Source: an uncultured Bacteroides sp. (lineage in GTDB: Bacteria; Bacteroidota; Bacteroidia; Bacteroidales; Bacteroidaceae). From it: a stretch of DNA of 33,825 nt. Location of the stretch: the NCBI RefSeq assembly GCF_910586915.1, contig NZ_CAJULN010000030.1, positions 1 to 33,825 on the forward strand. The letters run 5' to 3'. The position numbers and the translations under genes are program-made. Shown here piece by piece: positions 10,015 through 18,160 of the stretch. Numbering within the stretch: position 1 is the first letter of the stretch; every line of letters begins with the position of its first letter. Below the pieces are notes generated by a model. It was not told where the DNA came from, did not search any database, and saw nothing but the letters and a program-made list of their open reading frames with translations.

Positions 10015-10761
10015 ATGATTAAAAGAATCCTTCTGTCCGTCGTCATGCTGGTGCTCATAGCCTACCTCGTCGTAGCTGTAAGCGCCTTCAACCGCAAGCC
10101 TGCCAACCAGACTTGCCACGACTTGGAATTGGTCATCAAGGATACCGCCTACGCCGGCTTCATCACCAAGAATGAACTGAAAGATATCCTCCAACACAAA
10201 GGAATCTATCCCATCGGGAAAAAGATAGAACGCATCTCTACCAAGTCGTTAGAACGCGAATTGAGCAAACATCCGCTGATTAACGAAGCAGAATGTTACA
10301 AGACCCCGAGCGGTAAAGTATGCGTGGAAGTGACGCAACGCATCCCCGTACTGCGGGTGATGAGCAACAGAGGCGAGAATTATTACATCGACAACAAAGG
10401 AACCGTCATGCCGCCTGCCGCCAAATGCATCGCCCACCGGGTAATTGTGACCGGAAATGTAGAAAAGTCGTTTGCAATGAAGGATTTATATAAGTTTGGT
10501 GTATTTTTGCATAATAATAAGTTCTGGGATGCACAGATAGAACAGATTCACGTGTTGCCCGACCGCACTATCGAGTTAGTGCCGCGCGTGGGCGACCACC
10601 TTATCTGTCTGGGCAAATTGGACAACTTTGAGAACAAGCTCGCACGCCTGAAAGAGTTCTACAAGAAAGGACTCAACCAGGTAGGCTGGAACAAGTATTC
10701 ACGCATCAACCTTGAGTTCAGCAACCAGATTATTTGTACGAAACGAGAAAATAATAAATAA
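10015..10761 (+). CDS. ftsQ: Cell division protein FtsQ/DivIB
   Basis: FtsQ is a bitopic division protein that links early and late divisome members in the periplasm. The 248-aa protein has one N-terminal membrane segment at about residues 4-24 (ILLSVVMLVLIAYLVVAVSA). A POTRA-like region follows (FITKNELKDIL ... LERELSKHPLINEAECYKTP), then the FtsQ-type region with VTQRIPVLRV and YYIDNKGTVMPP. Sequence conservation in FtsQ is low across phyla, so the identification rests on this architecture plus its position immediately before ftsA. The 8-nt gap to ftsA contains AAGGA and suggests tight translational linkage. Confidence 0.9.
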   Translation: MIKRILLSVVMLVLIAYLVVAVSAFNRKPANQTCHDLELVIKDTAYAGFITKNELKDILQHKGIYPIGKKIERISTKSLERELSKHPLINEAECYKTPSGKVCVEVTQRIPVLRVMSNRGENYYIDNKGTVMPPAAKCIAHRVIVTGNVEKSFAMKDLYKFGVFLHNNKFWDAQIEQIHVLPDRTIELVPRVGDHLICLGKLDNFENKLARLKEFYKKGLNQVGWNKYSRINLEFSNQIICTKRENNK

Positions 10762-10769
10762 ACAAGGAT

Positions 10770-12221
10770 ATGGCAACAACAGAATTTATCGCCGCTATTG
10801 AACTTGGTTCATCGAAGATAACCGGTGTGGCCGGAAAAAAGAACAGTGACGGAAGTATGCAGATTTTGGCCTATGCCCAGGAAGACTCTTCTACGTTTAT
10901 CCGTAAAGGGGTGATATTCAACCTGGACAAAACGGCACAAAGCCTGACTTCCATCATCAACAGACTGGAAGGTGAGTTGAAAAACTCAATCGCCAAAGTA
11001 TATGTAGGTATCGGCGGACAGTCACTCCGCACAATACGCAACGTGGTGTGCCGCGACTTGAAAGAGGAAGCCATCATTTCGGAAGACCTTGTAAACGCCA
11101 TCGGCGACGAGAACATCGCCATTCCGGTGGCCGACATGGATATACTGGACGTAGCACCCCAAGAATATAAAGTGGGCAACAACCTGCAAGCCAATCCCGT
11201 AGGACTGGTGGGAAGCCATATCGAAGGACGTTTCCTCAACATCGTAGCCCGTGCTTCCGTACGCAAGAACCTGGAGCACTGCTTCCACCAGGCGAAAATA
11301 GACATCGCCGACCTGCTGATTACGCCGCTCGTAACGGCAAACACCGTACTGACCGAAAGCGAACGCCGCTCAGGCTGCGCACTGATTGACTTCGGAGCAG
11401 ACACCACCACCATCTCTGTCTACAAGAACAACATCCTCCGTTTCCTCACCGTATTGCCATTGGGTGGCAACAGCATCACCCGCGACATCACCACCCTGCA
11501 AATGGAGGAGGAAGAAGCAGAACGGTTGAAGAAAGCCTACGGCGATGTGCTCTACGAAGAAGATCCGGAGCAGGAAGAAGCTACCTGCAAACTGGACGAT
11601 GAGAGCCGCACCGTCAAAGTGACCGACCTCAATAACATCATCGAAGCCCGCGCTGAAGAAATCATCACCAACGTATGGAACCAGGTGCAGTTATCCGGCT
11701 TCGAGGACAAACTGTTGGCAGGAATCATCCTCACCGGAGGAGCCGCCAACCTGAAAAGCCTTGACGAAATGCTGCGCAAACGTAGCAAAATAGAAAAAAT
11801 ACGAATGGCGAAACTTCCACGCAACACCGTTCATGCTCCCAACAATATCCTGCGGAAAGACGGTTCGCAGAACACGCTATTCGGGCTTCTGTTCGAAGGA
11901 AACCAGAACTGCTGCCTGACGGAAACCGTTCCGACACCGCCCCCGGTGCCCCCGACTCCCAAACCTGAGCCCGAACAAGTGCCACAACAAGGAGACATAT
12001 TCAAAGACGACCAGGAGTTGAAAGAACAAGCCCGCCTCGCTCGTCTCAAAAAAGAAGAAGAGGAACGCGAAGCGAAAATAGCCGCCAAAGAAGCGGAAAG
12101 AATCCGCAAACAGAAGGAGAAAGAAGAGAAAGAAAGACGGAAACGGGAAGCCGGACCGAGTTGGTTTCAACGCAAATTTGATTCGCTGACGAAAGAAATC
12201 TTTTCCGACGACGATATGTAA
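10770..12221 (+). CDS. ftsA: Cell division protein FtsA with long charged C-terminal extension
   Basis: FtsA is an actin-fold ATPase that tethers FtsZ to the membrane. The 483-aa protein shows the phosphate-1 loop (AAIELGSSKITGVAG), the phosphate-2 loop (IDFGADTTTISVYKNN) and the adenosine motif (GIILTGGAANLKSL). After the globular domain comes a proline-rich linker around residues 386-402 (PTPPPVPPTPKPEPEQVP), then a Lys/Glu/Arg-rich probable helix at about 411-460. The end, PSWFQRKFDSLTKEIF, is a plausible amphipathic membrane-targeting helix. Proteobacterial FtsA is about 420 aa, so the linker plus charged helix is an added segment. It starts 8 nt after ftsQ and ends 34 nt before ftsZ. Confidence 0.95.
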   Translation: MATTEFIAAIELGSSKITGVAGKKNSDGSMQILAYAQEDSSTFIRKGVIFNLDKTAQSLTSIINRLEGELKNSIAKVYVGIGGQSLRTIRNVVCRDLKEEAIISEDLVNAIGDENIAIPVADMDILDVAPQEYKVGNNLQANPVGLVGSHIEGRFLNIVARASVRKNLEHCFHQAKIDIADLLITPLVTANTVLTESERRSGCALIDFGADTTTISVYKNNILRFLTVLPLGGNSITRDITTLQMEEEEAERLKKAYGDVLYEEDPEQEEATCKLDDESRTVKVTDLNNIIEARAEEIITNVWNQVQLSGFEDKLLAGIILTGGAANLKSLDEMLRKRSKIEKIRMAKLPRNTVHAPNNILRKDGSQNTLFGLLFEGNQNCCLTETVPTPPPVPPTPKPEPEQVPQQGDIFKDDQELKEQARLARLKKEEEEREAKIAAKEAERIRKQKEKEEKERRKREAGPSWFQRKFDSLTKEIFSDDDM

Positions 12222-12255
12222 TAAATGATTAGTGACAAATAAAAATAAATAGGAT

Positions 12256-13566
12256 ATGGACGAGATAGTACAATTCGATTTCCCGACAGATTCGCCGAAA
12301 ATCATCAAAGTGATTGGTGTAGGCGGCGGTGGCGGCAACGCCGTAAACCATATGTACCGGGAAGGTATCCATGACGTAACGTTCGTTCTCTGCAACACGG
12401 ACAACCAGGCTTTGGCAGAATCGCCCGTCCCGGTGAAACTGCAATTAGGCCGTAACATCACGCAAGGGCTTGGAGCCGGCAACCGTCCCGAACGGGCACG
12501 CGATGCCGCCGAAGAAAGTATAGAAGACATCAAAAACCAACTGAACGACGGAACCAAGATGGTATTCATCACCGCCGGAATGGGAGGAGGAACCGGAACC
12601 GGAGCCGCTCCTGTCATTGCCCGCATTGCGAAGGAGATGGATATCCTGACTGTCGGTATCGTCACCATCCCATTCATCTTCGAAGGAGAAAAGAAAATCA
12701 TCCAGGCTTTGGACGGCGTAGAGCGCATTGCACAGCACGTAGACGCCCTGCTGGTCATCAACAACGAACGCCTGCGCGAAATATACTCCGACCTCACCTT
12801 CATGAACGCCTTCGGCAAAGCCGATGACACCCTCTCCATTGCCGCCAAGAGCATTGCCGAGATTATCACCATGCGCGGTACGGTCAACCTCGACTTTGCC
12901 GATGTCAAGACCATCCTCAAAGACGGTGGCGTAGCCATCATGAGTACCGGATTCGGCGAAGGCGAGAACCGTGTCACCAAAGCCATCGACGACGCCCTGC
13001 ACTCGCCGTTGCTCAACAACAACGACATCTTCAACGCCAAGAAAGTGATGCTCAACGTATCCTTCTGCCCCTCGTCCGAACTGATGATGGAAGAGATGAA
13101 CGAGATACACGAGTTCATGAGCAAATTCCGCGAAGGCGTAGAGGTCATCTGGGGTGTAGCCATCGACAACTCACTGGACACAAAGGTAAAAATCACCGTA
13201 CTGGCAACCGGATTCGGCGTGGAAGACGTGCCCGGTATGGACAGCCTGCACGCAGTACGCAGTCAGGAAGAGGAAGAACGCCAACTACAACTGGAAGAAG
13301 AGAAAGAAAAAAACAAAGAGCGCATCCGCAAGGCTTACGGCGAAAGTGCCAGCAACATCGGAAGCAAGAGTCTGCGCAAACGCCGACACATCTATCTCTT
13401 CACTACCGAGGACCTGGACAACGACGATATCATCGCGATGGTAGAGGACTCTCCTACCTATACGCGCGACAAGACAACGTTGACCAAAATCCGCACCAAA
13501 GCCGCTCTCGAAGAGGAAACGGCTACGGAAGAGGCTACGGACGACAACGGCATCATCACCTTCTGA
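12256..13566 (+). CDS. ftsZ: Cell division GTPase FtsZ
   Basis: FtsZ is the tubulin-like GTPase that forms the Z ring. The 436-aa protein has the N-terminal GVGGGGGNAVNHM, the tubulin signature G110-G-G-T-G-T-G116, and the T7-loop region NLDFADVKTIL. The globular part ends near residue 325. The tail has a Glu/Lys-rich helix (EEEERQLQLEEEKEKNKER), then a conserved-looking block HIYLFTTEDLDNDDIIAM, and an acidic end. The familiar proteobacterial C-terminal peptide (DIPxFLR type) is not recognisable. A hairpin terminator follows at 13587-13625, so ftsZ is probably the last gene of the main dcw transcript. Confidence 0.97.
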   Translation: MDEIVQFDFPTDSPKIIKVIGVGGGGGNAVNHMYREGIHDVTFVLCNTDNQALAESPVPVKLQLGRNITQGLGAGNRPERARDAAEESIEDIKNQLNDGTKMVFITAGMGGGTGTGAAPVIARIAKEMDILTVGIVTIPFIFEGEKKIIQALDGVERIAQHVDALLVINNERLREIYSDLTFMNAFGKADDTLSIAAKSIAEIITMRGTVNLDFADVKTILKDGGVAIMSTGFGEGENRVTKAIDDALHSPLLNNNDIFNAKKVMLNVSFCPSSELMMEEMNEIHEFMSKFREGVEVIWGVAIDNSLDTKVKITVLATGFGVEDVPGMDSLHAVRSQEEEERQLQLEEEKEKNKERIRKAYGESASNIGSKSLRKRRHIYLFTTEDLDNDDIIAMVEDSPTYTRDKTTLTKIRTKAALEEETATEEATDDNGIITF

Positions 13567-13586
13567 ATCAAGGACTAAGAACGAAA

Positions 13587-13626
13587 ATTAGAAACCCGGC
13601 GAATCAGTCGCCGGTTCTAATTTTTA
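13587..13626 (+). terminator. Intrinsic terminator after ftsZ
   Basis: Arms ATTAGAA plus CCGGCGA (13587-13593 and 13596-13602) pair with TCGCCGG plus TTCTAAT (13608-13621). There is a 2-nt bulge, a 5-nt loop, and a T-run TTTTT directly after. This probably ends the dcw transcript before the yqeY-like gene. Confidence 0.75.
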
Positions 13627-13651
13627 ATCTTTAATTTTCAATTATAATAGT

Positions 13652-14101
13652 ATGGATTTATTCGAACAAGTCAGCGAAGACATTAAAAGCGCCATGAAGG
13701 CAAAAGACAAAGTTGCCCTCGAAACTCTGAGAAACGTAAAGAAGTTTTTCCTCGAAGCCAAGACCGCTCCCGGAGCCAACGATACACTGACCGATGAAGC
13801 AGCCCTGAAAATCATCCAAAAATTAGTGAAACAAGGAAAAGACGCTGCTGAAATCTACGCAGGACAAGGACGTCAGGACTTGGCCGACGCAGAGTTGGGA
13901 CAAGTAGCCGTGATGGAAAAATACCTTCCGAAGCAGATGTCGGCCGAAGAATTAGAAGCGGCCTTGAAGGAAATCATTGCCGAAGTGGGTGCTACCAGTG
14001 GCAAAGACATGGGCAAAGTGATGGGAGTCGCCTCCAAGAAACTGGCAGGACTTGCAGAAGGACGTGCCATTTCTGCGAAAGTGAAAGAACTTTTGGGATA
14101 A
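13652..14101 (+). CDS. GatB/YqeY domain protein
   Basis: This is a small cytoplasmic protein of the YqeY family, which shares a helical domain with the tail of the GatB amidotransferase subunit; its precise role is not settled. The 149-aa length is normal. It begins MDLFEQVSEDIKSAMKAKDK and contains the family-typical LRNVKKF, KIIQKLVKQGKDAAEIY and GKDMGKVMGVASKKLAG ending in GRAISAKVKELL. It follows ftsZ after a terminator and an A/T-rich leader (TTTTTAATCTTTAATTTTCA), so it may be transcribed partly by readthrough or from an undetected promoter. Confidence 0.92.
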   Translation: MDLFEQVSEDIKSAMKAKDKVALETLRNVKKFFLEAKTAPGANDTLTDEAALKIIQKLVKQGKDAAEIYAGQGRQDLADAELGQVAVMEKYLPKQMSAEELEAALKEIIAEVGATSGKDMGKVMGVASKKLAGLAEGRAISAKVKELLG

Positions 14102-14115
14102 GCGCAACCATAGAA

Positions 14116-14162
14116 TGTAACAACAGGGCGGTGGGTCAGTACTCACCGCCCTGTTGTTGTTT
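14116..14162. terminator. Bidirectional intrinsic terminator between yqeY and recO
   Basis: A perfect 15-bp inverted repeat (AACAACAGGGCGGTG at 14119-14133 and its complement at 14144-14158) can extend inward through a G-T pair to about 18 bp with a 4-nt loop. T-rich sequence follows on the + strand. It lies between two convergent genes and can serve both. Confidence 0.85.
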
Positions 14163-14195
14163 TACCGGACAATTTCCTATTCAGACACGCCTTTC

Positions 14196-14924
14196 TTAAT
14201 CAAACAGTTCCTTCAACACCTCCAGCGATTTCAAAGCCGGAAAATCCGGCAAATGCAGGCTATAATAATCGTTGATAATTGCCAGGCACCGCGCACGCTC
14301 CGCACGGCTCATGCCGAAAAGATGCATCGTCTCATACTTCATACGCATCAGTTGCCGAAGCCGTCCGGCCTCTTCGGGATTGATATAAGACGAATGCAAC
14401 TGGGGACGGACCGAAGTGAAGCAAGCATTCAGCAAGTCGAAATAATCTCCTGCCCGATAATCATCGAGATTGGGATAAAGCCCCAAGAAGCGGGAAAGCC
14501 TCATCAGAAAGACCAGATGGAAATTGGCAAACCCCTCGCCACACGCGTCCAGCCAAACGATAGAATGCTGGAGATAGGCAAACAACGGACGGTTCTCCGC
14601 CTCTTCGCGCACAGCACGATAGAGAAATTCGGCCAGGAACAGCACCATTGACGATTTGTAGGGGTCGTAAGGAATGGAAGAGAAAGGATAAAAAGATTTG
14701 GCCTCCTTCACGCGATAGAGCGTTGTATTGGGCCTGTAATCCGCTTCAAATTCAATAAAAGACAACGGCTGGAACAGGACGGATTTTACCGCAGCCTTTC
14801 GCGAACGGGGCACCGCCACAAGAAAAGAAGCCCTGCCGGACAACTCCGTGTACATATCCACAATGACAGACGTATCGTTATACTTCAACGTGCGAAGCAC
14901 AATTCCTTTTGTTTTTTGCAACAT
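14196..14924 (-). CDS. recO: DNA repair protein RecO
   Basis: RecO is a recombination mediator that works with RecF/RecR in loading RecA on SSB-coated DNA. The 242-aa protein is of normal length and starts MLQKTKGIVLRTLKYNDTSV, the N-terminal OB-fold start seen in RecO proteins. ELSGRASFLV and a helical C-terminal region follow (KSSMVLFLAEFLYRAVREE). The gene is convergent with the yqeY-like gene and shares its terminator. A possible promoter -7 box (TAATTTTG on the - strand, 14953-14960) is 29 nt upstream of the ATG. Confidence 0.93.
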   Translation of the reverse strand: MLQKTKGIVLRTLKYNDTSVIVDMYTELSGRASFLVAVPRSRKAAVKSVLFQPLSFIEFEADYRPNTTLYRVKEAKSFYPFSSIPYDPYKSSMVLFLAEFLYRAVREEAENRPLFAYLQHSIVWLDACGEGFANFHLVFLMRLSRFLGLYPNLDDYRAGDYFDLLNACFTSVRPQLHSSYINPEEAGRLRQLMRMKYETMHLFGMSRAERARCLAIINDYYSLHLPDFPALKSLEVLKELFD

Positions 14925-14952
14925 AGCAGACTACCTCATTATCAATCCGGAA

Positions 14953-14960
14953 CAAAATTA
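14953..14960 (-). promoter_or_regulatory. Candidate -7 box for recO
   Basis: Reading the - strand, TAATTTTG matches the Bacteroides -7 consensus TAnnTTTG and lies just upstream of the recO start. A matching -33 TTTG at 19-21 nt is not evident, so the call is tentative. Confidence 0.4.
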
Positions 14961-15058
14961 CAAAAAAGATAGCAATGTCCATACGCATCAAGTAACCAAA
15001 TAGAGAGAAACAAAAGTTTGCGCACAGCCTACGAAAATCATCCTCTCTCCCCAACGTT

Positions 15059-15150
15059 TTTGCGGAACACTATAGTGGAACGAACGGAACACTATAGTTA
15101 TCCTTGCGTTCCACTATAGTGTTCCGCAAAGACCACCGTAGTGGAACGAA
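15059..15150. repeat. Intergenic inverted/direct repeat cluster (GGAACACTATAG units)
   Basis: A perfect inverted repeat of 24 bp runs 15059-15082 and 15107-15130. Inside are three copies of GGAACACTATAG (15064-15075, 15086-15097, and inverted at 15114-15125). GTGGAACGAA occurs at 15075-15084 and 15141-15150. The core CACTATAG also overlaps the short palindrome CACTATAGTG. It sits between recO and the tRNA-Glu promoter and could fold as a long hairpin. No open reading frame or known mobile element ends are seen, so it is either a small dispersed repeat or a structured regulatory site. Confidence 0.8.
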
Positions 15151-15411
15151 ATAAATCTGCCTGCCGAATCATCTCTCCACAGGCAACCGGCAGAAAAGAA
15201 ATAGCAGAAAAAGCAAATTTCGCATCCTGCGCCTTTTTTATTCTCTCTCTATATATAATAAGGTATATATGAAATATGTGTTTCCGCCTTTACAGCAAGA
15301 AATGATTTTTTTATTCAAAAAAACAAGAATGCTATATAACTGATTATCAACACATACAACACCTATCAGGAAAGAAAAACAAAAAAAAACTTCATTTTTT
15401 TTGCATGAAAC
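15151..15411. other. A/T-rich intergenic stretch without a gene
   Basis: Between the repeat cluster and the tRNA-Glu/rpsT promoter the sequence is strongly A/T-rich, with poly-T and poly-A runs and a TATATATAATAAGGTATATA stretch. I see no convincing coding region or RNA gene in it. It may act as an upstream element for the strong tRNA/ribosomal promoter. Confidence 0.5.
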
Positions 15412-15412
15412 G

Positions 15413-15443
15413 CTTGTCAGTTTCAAAAATGTTCCTACCTTTG
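15413..15443 (+). promoter_or_regulatory. Promoter for tRNA-Glu and rpsT
   Basis: The -7 box TACCTTTG (15436-15443) fully matches TAnnTTTG. It is preceded by CTTG at 15413-15416 as a -33 box (one mismatch to TTTG) with a 19-nt spacer. The region upstream is A/T-rich. The position about 60 nt before the tRNA fits a shared transcript with rpsT. Confidence 0.75.
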
Positions 15444-15506
15444 CAACCGCAATCGAGAAACAAACAATGCTTCGAGAGAGCAAGAGCAGAAATGCAAAAA
15501 CAGGAT

Positions 15507-15578
15507 GGCCCGTTCGTCTATCGGTTAGGACGCAAGATTTTCATTCTTGAAAGGGGGGTTCGATTCCCCCACGGGCTA
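15507..15578 (+). tRNA. tRNA-Glu (anticodon UUC)
   Basis: A 72-nt cloverleaf can be folded. Acceptor GGCCCGT pairs with ACGGGCT (the first pair is G-T). The anticodon stem CAAGA/TCTTG encloses the loop TTTTCAT with anticodon TTC, and the T-arm GGGGG-TTCGATT-CCCCC is perfect. CCA is not encoded. It lies 41 nt upstream of rpsT, probably on the same transcript. Confidence 0.96.
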
Positions 15579-15619
15579 CAAGTAAAAAGAATAAAAGAAC
15601 TAAAAACAGATTAGTCGAA

Positions 15620-15874
15620 ATGGCAAATCATAAATCATCACTGAAAAGAATCAGACAAGAAGAAACAAGAAGACTTCACAACAGATATTATGGCAAGACC
15701 ATGAGAAACGCTGTTAGAAAACTTCGCGCAACAACTGATAAAACAGAAGCAGTTGCAATGTATCCGGGCGTTACAAAGATGTTGGATAAGTTGGCTAAGA
15801 CAAATGTAATCCACAAGAACAAAGCTAACAATTTGAAATCTAAATTGGCTCTCTACATCAACAAGCTCGCTTAA
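15620..15874 (+). CDS. rpsT: 30S ribosomal protein S20
   Basis: S20 binds 16S rRNA early in small-subunit assembly. The 84-aa, highly basic protein starts MANHKSSLKRIRQEETRRLHN and ends KANNLKSKLALYINKLA, typical of S20 in length and composition. Transcription is probably from the promoter upstream of tRNA-Glu, and a strong terminator follows 31 nt after the stop codon. Confidence 0.97.
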   Translation: MANHKSSLKRIRQEETRRLHNRYYGKTMRNAVRKLRATTDKTEAVAMYPGVTKMLDKLAKTNVIHKNKANNLKSKLALYINKLA

Positions 15875-15905
15875 TTAGAAAGATTCAAGAAAACCGATAT
15901 AGTGC

Positions 15906-15944
15906 AGGCTGAACTTTAAAAGTTCAGCCTTTCTTGTTTTTTTT
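15906..15944 (+). terminator. Intrinsic terminator after rpsT
   Basis: AGGCTGAACTT (15906-15916) pairs perfectly with AAGTTCAGCCT (15920-15930), followed by TTCTTGTTTTTTTT. A strong stem with a T-run directly after a ribosomal gene. Confidence 0.9.
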
Positions 15945-16042
15945 GGCGGTCCATGCAGCACACCCGGCCGTGAAAACAGAGAATCCGCTCCCCATCCTTC
16001 ATTTTTTCACCCTTTATTCTTCGCCGAATCGACAAATATCAC

Positions 16043-16050
16043 TATATTTG
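16043..16050 (+). promoter_or_regulatory. Candidate -7 box for gyrB
   Basis: TATATTTG matches TAnnTTTG exactly and lies 28 nt before the gyrB ATG. The -33 box is not clear, so only the -7 element is annotated. Confidence 0.6.
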
Positions 16051-16078
16051 CTCTGTTATTAAAGTTAGAAAGACAATT

Positions 16079-18037
16079 ATGAGCGAAGAACAAATCACTC
16101 CCAATAACGGGTCTTATTCTGCGGATAGTATCCAGGTATTGGAAGGTCTTGAAGCAGTAAGAAAACGCCCTGCGATGTACATCGGCGACATCAGTATAAA
16201 GGGACTCCACCACTTGGTATACGAAATCGTTGACAACTCCATCGACGAAGCATTGGCGGGTTATTGCAGCCACATCGAAGTGACCATCAACGAAGACAAT
16301 TCAATTACAGTACAGGACAACGGACGCGGTATTCCGGTCGACTATCACGAGAAAGAAAAGAAATCGGCACTGGAAGTTGCGATGACCGTGTTGCACGCCG
16401 GTGGTAAATTCGACAAAGGGTCTTACAAAGTATCCGGTGGTTTGCACGGTGTAGGTATGTCGTGCGTAAACGCATTGTCTACACATATGACCACGCAAGT
16501 ATTCCGCAATGGCAAAATCTACCAGCAGGAGTATGAAATAGGTAAACCGCTCTACGCTGTGAAAGAAGTCGGCACCTCCGACATCACAGGAACCCGCCAG
16601 CAGTTCTGGCCCGACGGCAGCATCTTTACGGAAACCGTCTACGATTACAAGATATTGGCCGCACGCCTGCGCGAACTGGCCTATCTGAACGCAGGGCTGC
16701 GCATCTCCCTCATCGACCGCCGCGCAGTGAACGAGGACGGTAGTTTCAAAAGCGAACAGTTCTACTCGGAAGAGGGACTGAGGGAATTCGTACGGTTCAT
16801 TGAGTCGTCGCGCGAACACCTGATTAACGATGTCATCTATCTCAACTCCGAGAAACAGGGAATTCCCATCGAAGTGGCCATCATGTACAACACGGGATTC
16901 TCCGAAAACGTTCACTCCTACGTTAATAACATCAACACCATCGAAGGTGGTACGCACCTGGCAGGTTTCCGCCGCGCGCTGACCCGCACGCTGAAAAAAT
17001 ATGCCGAAGACAGCAAGATGCTGGAAAAGGTGAAGGTAGACATCTCGGGCGATGACTTCCGCGAAGGTCTCACTGCCGTTATCTCCGTAAAAGTGGCGGA
17101 ACCGCAGTTTGAAGGACAAACCAAAACGAAGTTGGGCAACAACGAAGTGATGGGTGCCGTCGACCAAGCCGTAGGCGAAGTATTGTCCTATTACCTGGAA
17201 GAGCATCCGAAGGAGGCGAAAGCAATCGTCGACAAAGTGATTTTAGCTGCCACCGCACGCCACGCCGCAAGAAAAGCCCGCGAGATGGTACAGCGCAAAT
17301 CGCCGATGTCGGGCGGCGGCTTGCCGGGCAAGCTGGCAGACTGCTCGGACAAAGACCCGGCAAAATGCGAACTGTTTCTCGTCGAGGGTGACTCGGCAGG
17401 CGGTACTGCCAAGCAGGGACGCAACCGTATGTTCCAGGCCATCCTTCCGCTGCGCGGTAAGATTCTGAACGTAGAGAAGGCAATGTATCACAAAGCGTTG
17501 GAAAGCGACGAAATACGCAACATATACACAGCGCTCGGCGTCACCATCGGCACCGAAGAGGACAGCAAAGCCGCCAACATCGACAAGCTGCGCTATCACA
17601 AGATTATCATCATGACCGATGCCGACGTCGATGGTTCGCACATCGACACACTGATTATGACGTTCTTCTTCCGCTATATGCCGCAGATTATCCAAAACGG
17701 TTATCTGTACATCGCCACTCCCCCGCTCTACCTCTGCAAAAAAGGCAAAATAGAGGAATACTGCTGGACGGACGAGCAACGGCAGAGATTTATCGACACA
17801 TATGGCGGCGGTTCGGAAAACGCAATCCATACACAGCGCTACAAAGGTTTGGGTGAAATGAACGCACAGCAGTTGTGGGAAACGACTATGGACCCCGAAA
17901 ACCGTATGCTGAAACAGGTAAATATCGACAACGCAGCAGAAGCCGACTATGTATTCTCCATGCTGATGGGCGAAGATGTAGGGCCGCGCCGCGAATTTAT
18001 TGAAGAGAATGCAACGTATGCAAATATCGATGCATAA
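16079..18037 (+). CDS. gyrB: DNA gyrase subunit B
   Basis: GyrB is the ATPase subunit of DNA gyrase, which introduces negative supercoils with GyrA. The 652-aa protein lacks the extra C-terminal insert of enterobacterial GyrB and matches the short form. The GHKL ATPase motifs are VDNSIDEALAG, DNGRGIPV and GGLHGVGMSCVNAL. The TOPRIM domain has E436-G-D-S-A-G-G, PLRGKILNVEKA, and D514-A-D-V-D518 for metal. The ending QRYKGLGEMNAQQLWETTMDP is standard. ParE is an alternative, but the N-terminal MYIGD and SYKVSGGLHGVG context and the overall length fit GyrB better. Confidence 0.93.
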   Translation: MSEEQITPNNGSYSADSIQVLEGLEAVRKRPAMYIGDISIKGLHHLVYEIVDNSIDEALAGYCSHIEVTINEDNSITVQDNGRGIPVDYHEKEKKSALEVAMTVLHAGGKFDKGSYKVSGGLHGVGMSCVNALSTHMTTQVFRNGKIYQQEYEIGKPLYAVKEVGTSDITGTRQQFWPDGSIFTETVYDYKILAARLRELAYLNAGLRISLIDRRAVNEDGSFKSEQFYSEEGLREFVRFIESSREHLINDVIYLNSEKQGIPIEVAIMYNTGFSENVHSYVNNINTIEGGTHLAGFRRALTRTLKKYAEDSKMLEKVKVDISGDDFREGLTAVISVKVAEPQFEGQTKTKLGNNEVMGAVDQAVGEVLSYYLEEHPKEAKAIVDKVILAATARHAARKAREMVQRKSPMSGGGLPGKLADCSDKDPAKCELFLVEGDSAGGTAKQGRNRMFQAILPLRGKILNVEKAMYHKALESDEIRNIYTALGVTIGTEEDSKAANIDKLRYHKIIIMTDADVDGSHIDTLIMTFFFRYMPQIIQNGYLYIATPPLYLCKKGKIEEYCWTDEQRQRFIDTYGGGSENAIHTQRYKGLGEMNAQQLWETTMDPENRMLKQVNIDNAAEADYVFSMLMGEDVGPRREFIEENATYANIDA

Positions 18038-18084
18038 TTTTAATAATACATTTTTATAAACCAACCTCACATCTTACAACGAAG

Positions 18085-18130
18085 AAACGCCGATAGCGAA
18101 GGATTATCCTTCGATCGGCGTTTTTCTTTT
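18085..18130. terminator. Intrinsic terminator between gyrB and the DUF3109 gene
   Basis: AAACGCCGAT then CGAAGGA pairs with TCCTTCG then ATCGGCGTTT, with a 2-nt AG bulge and a short loop, followed by TTTTTCTTTT on the + strand. It ends gyrB and, on the other strand, may also stop the convergent gene. Confidence 0.88.
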
Positions 18131-18160
18131 GCCTGCACGCGGGCAGGGGTTGAATGTACG

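Noticed and set aside
11877..13196. Long - strand open frame (439 codons) opposite ftsA/ftsZ
   Set aside because: It runs antisense to two unmistakable genes, has low-complexity serine/phenylalanine-rich sequence and no recognisable domain; it is a codon-bias shadow.
14925..15506. CRISPR array or insertion sequence in the repeat-rich intergenic region
   Set aside because: The repeats are few, inverted and unevenly spaced without spacers, and there is no transposase or target duplication.
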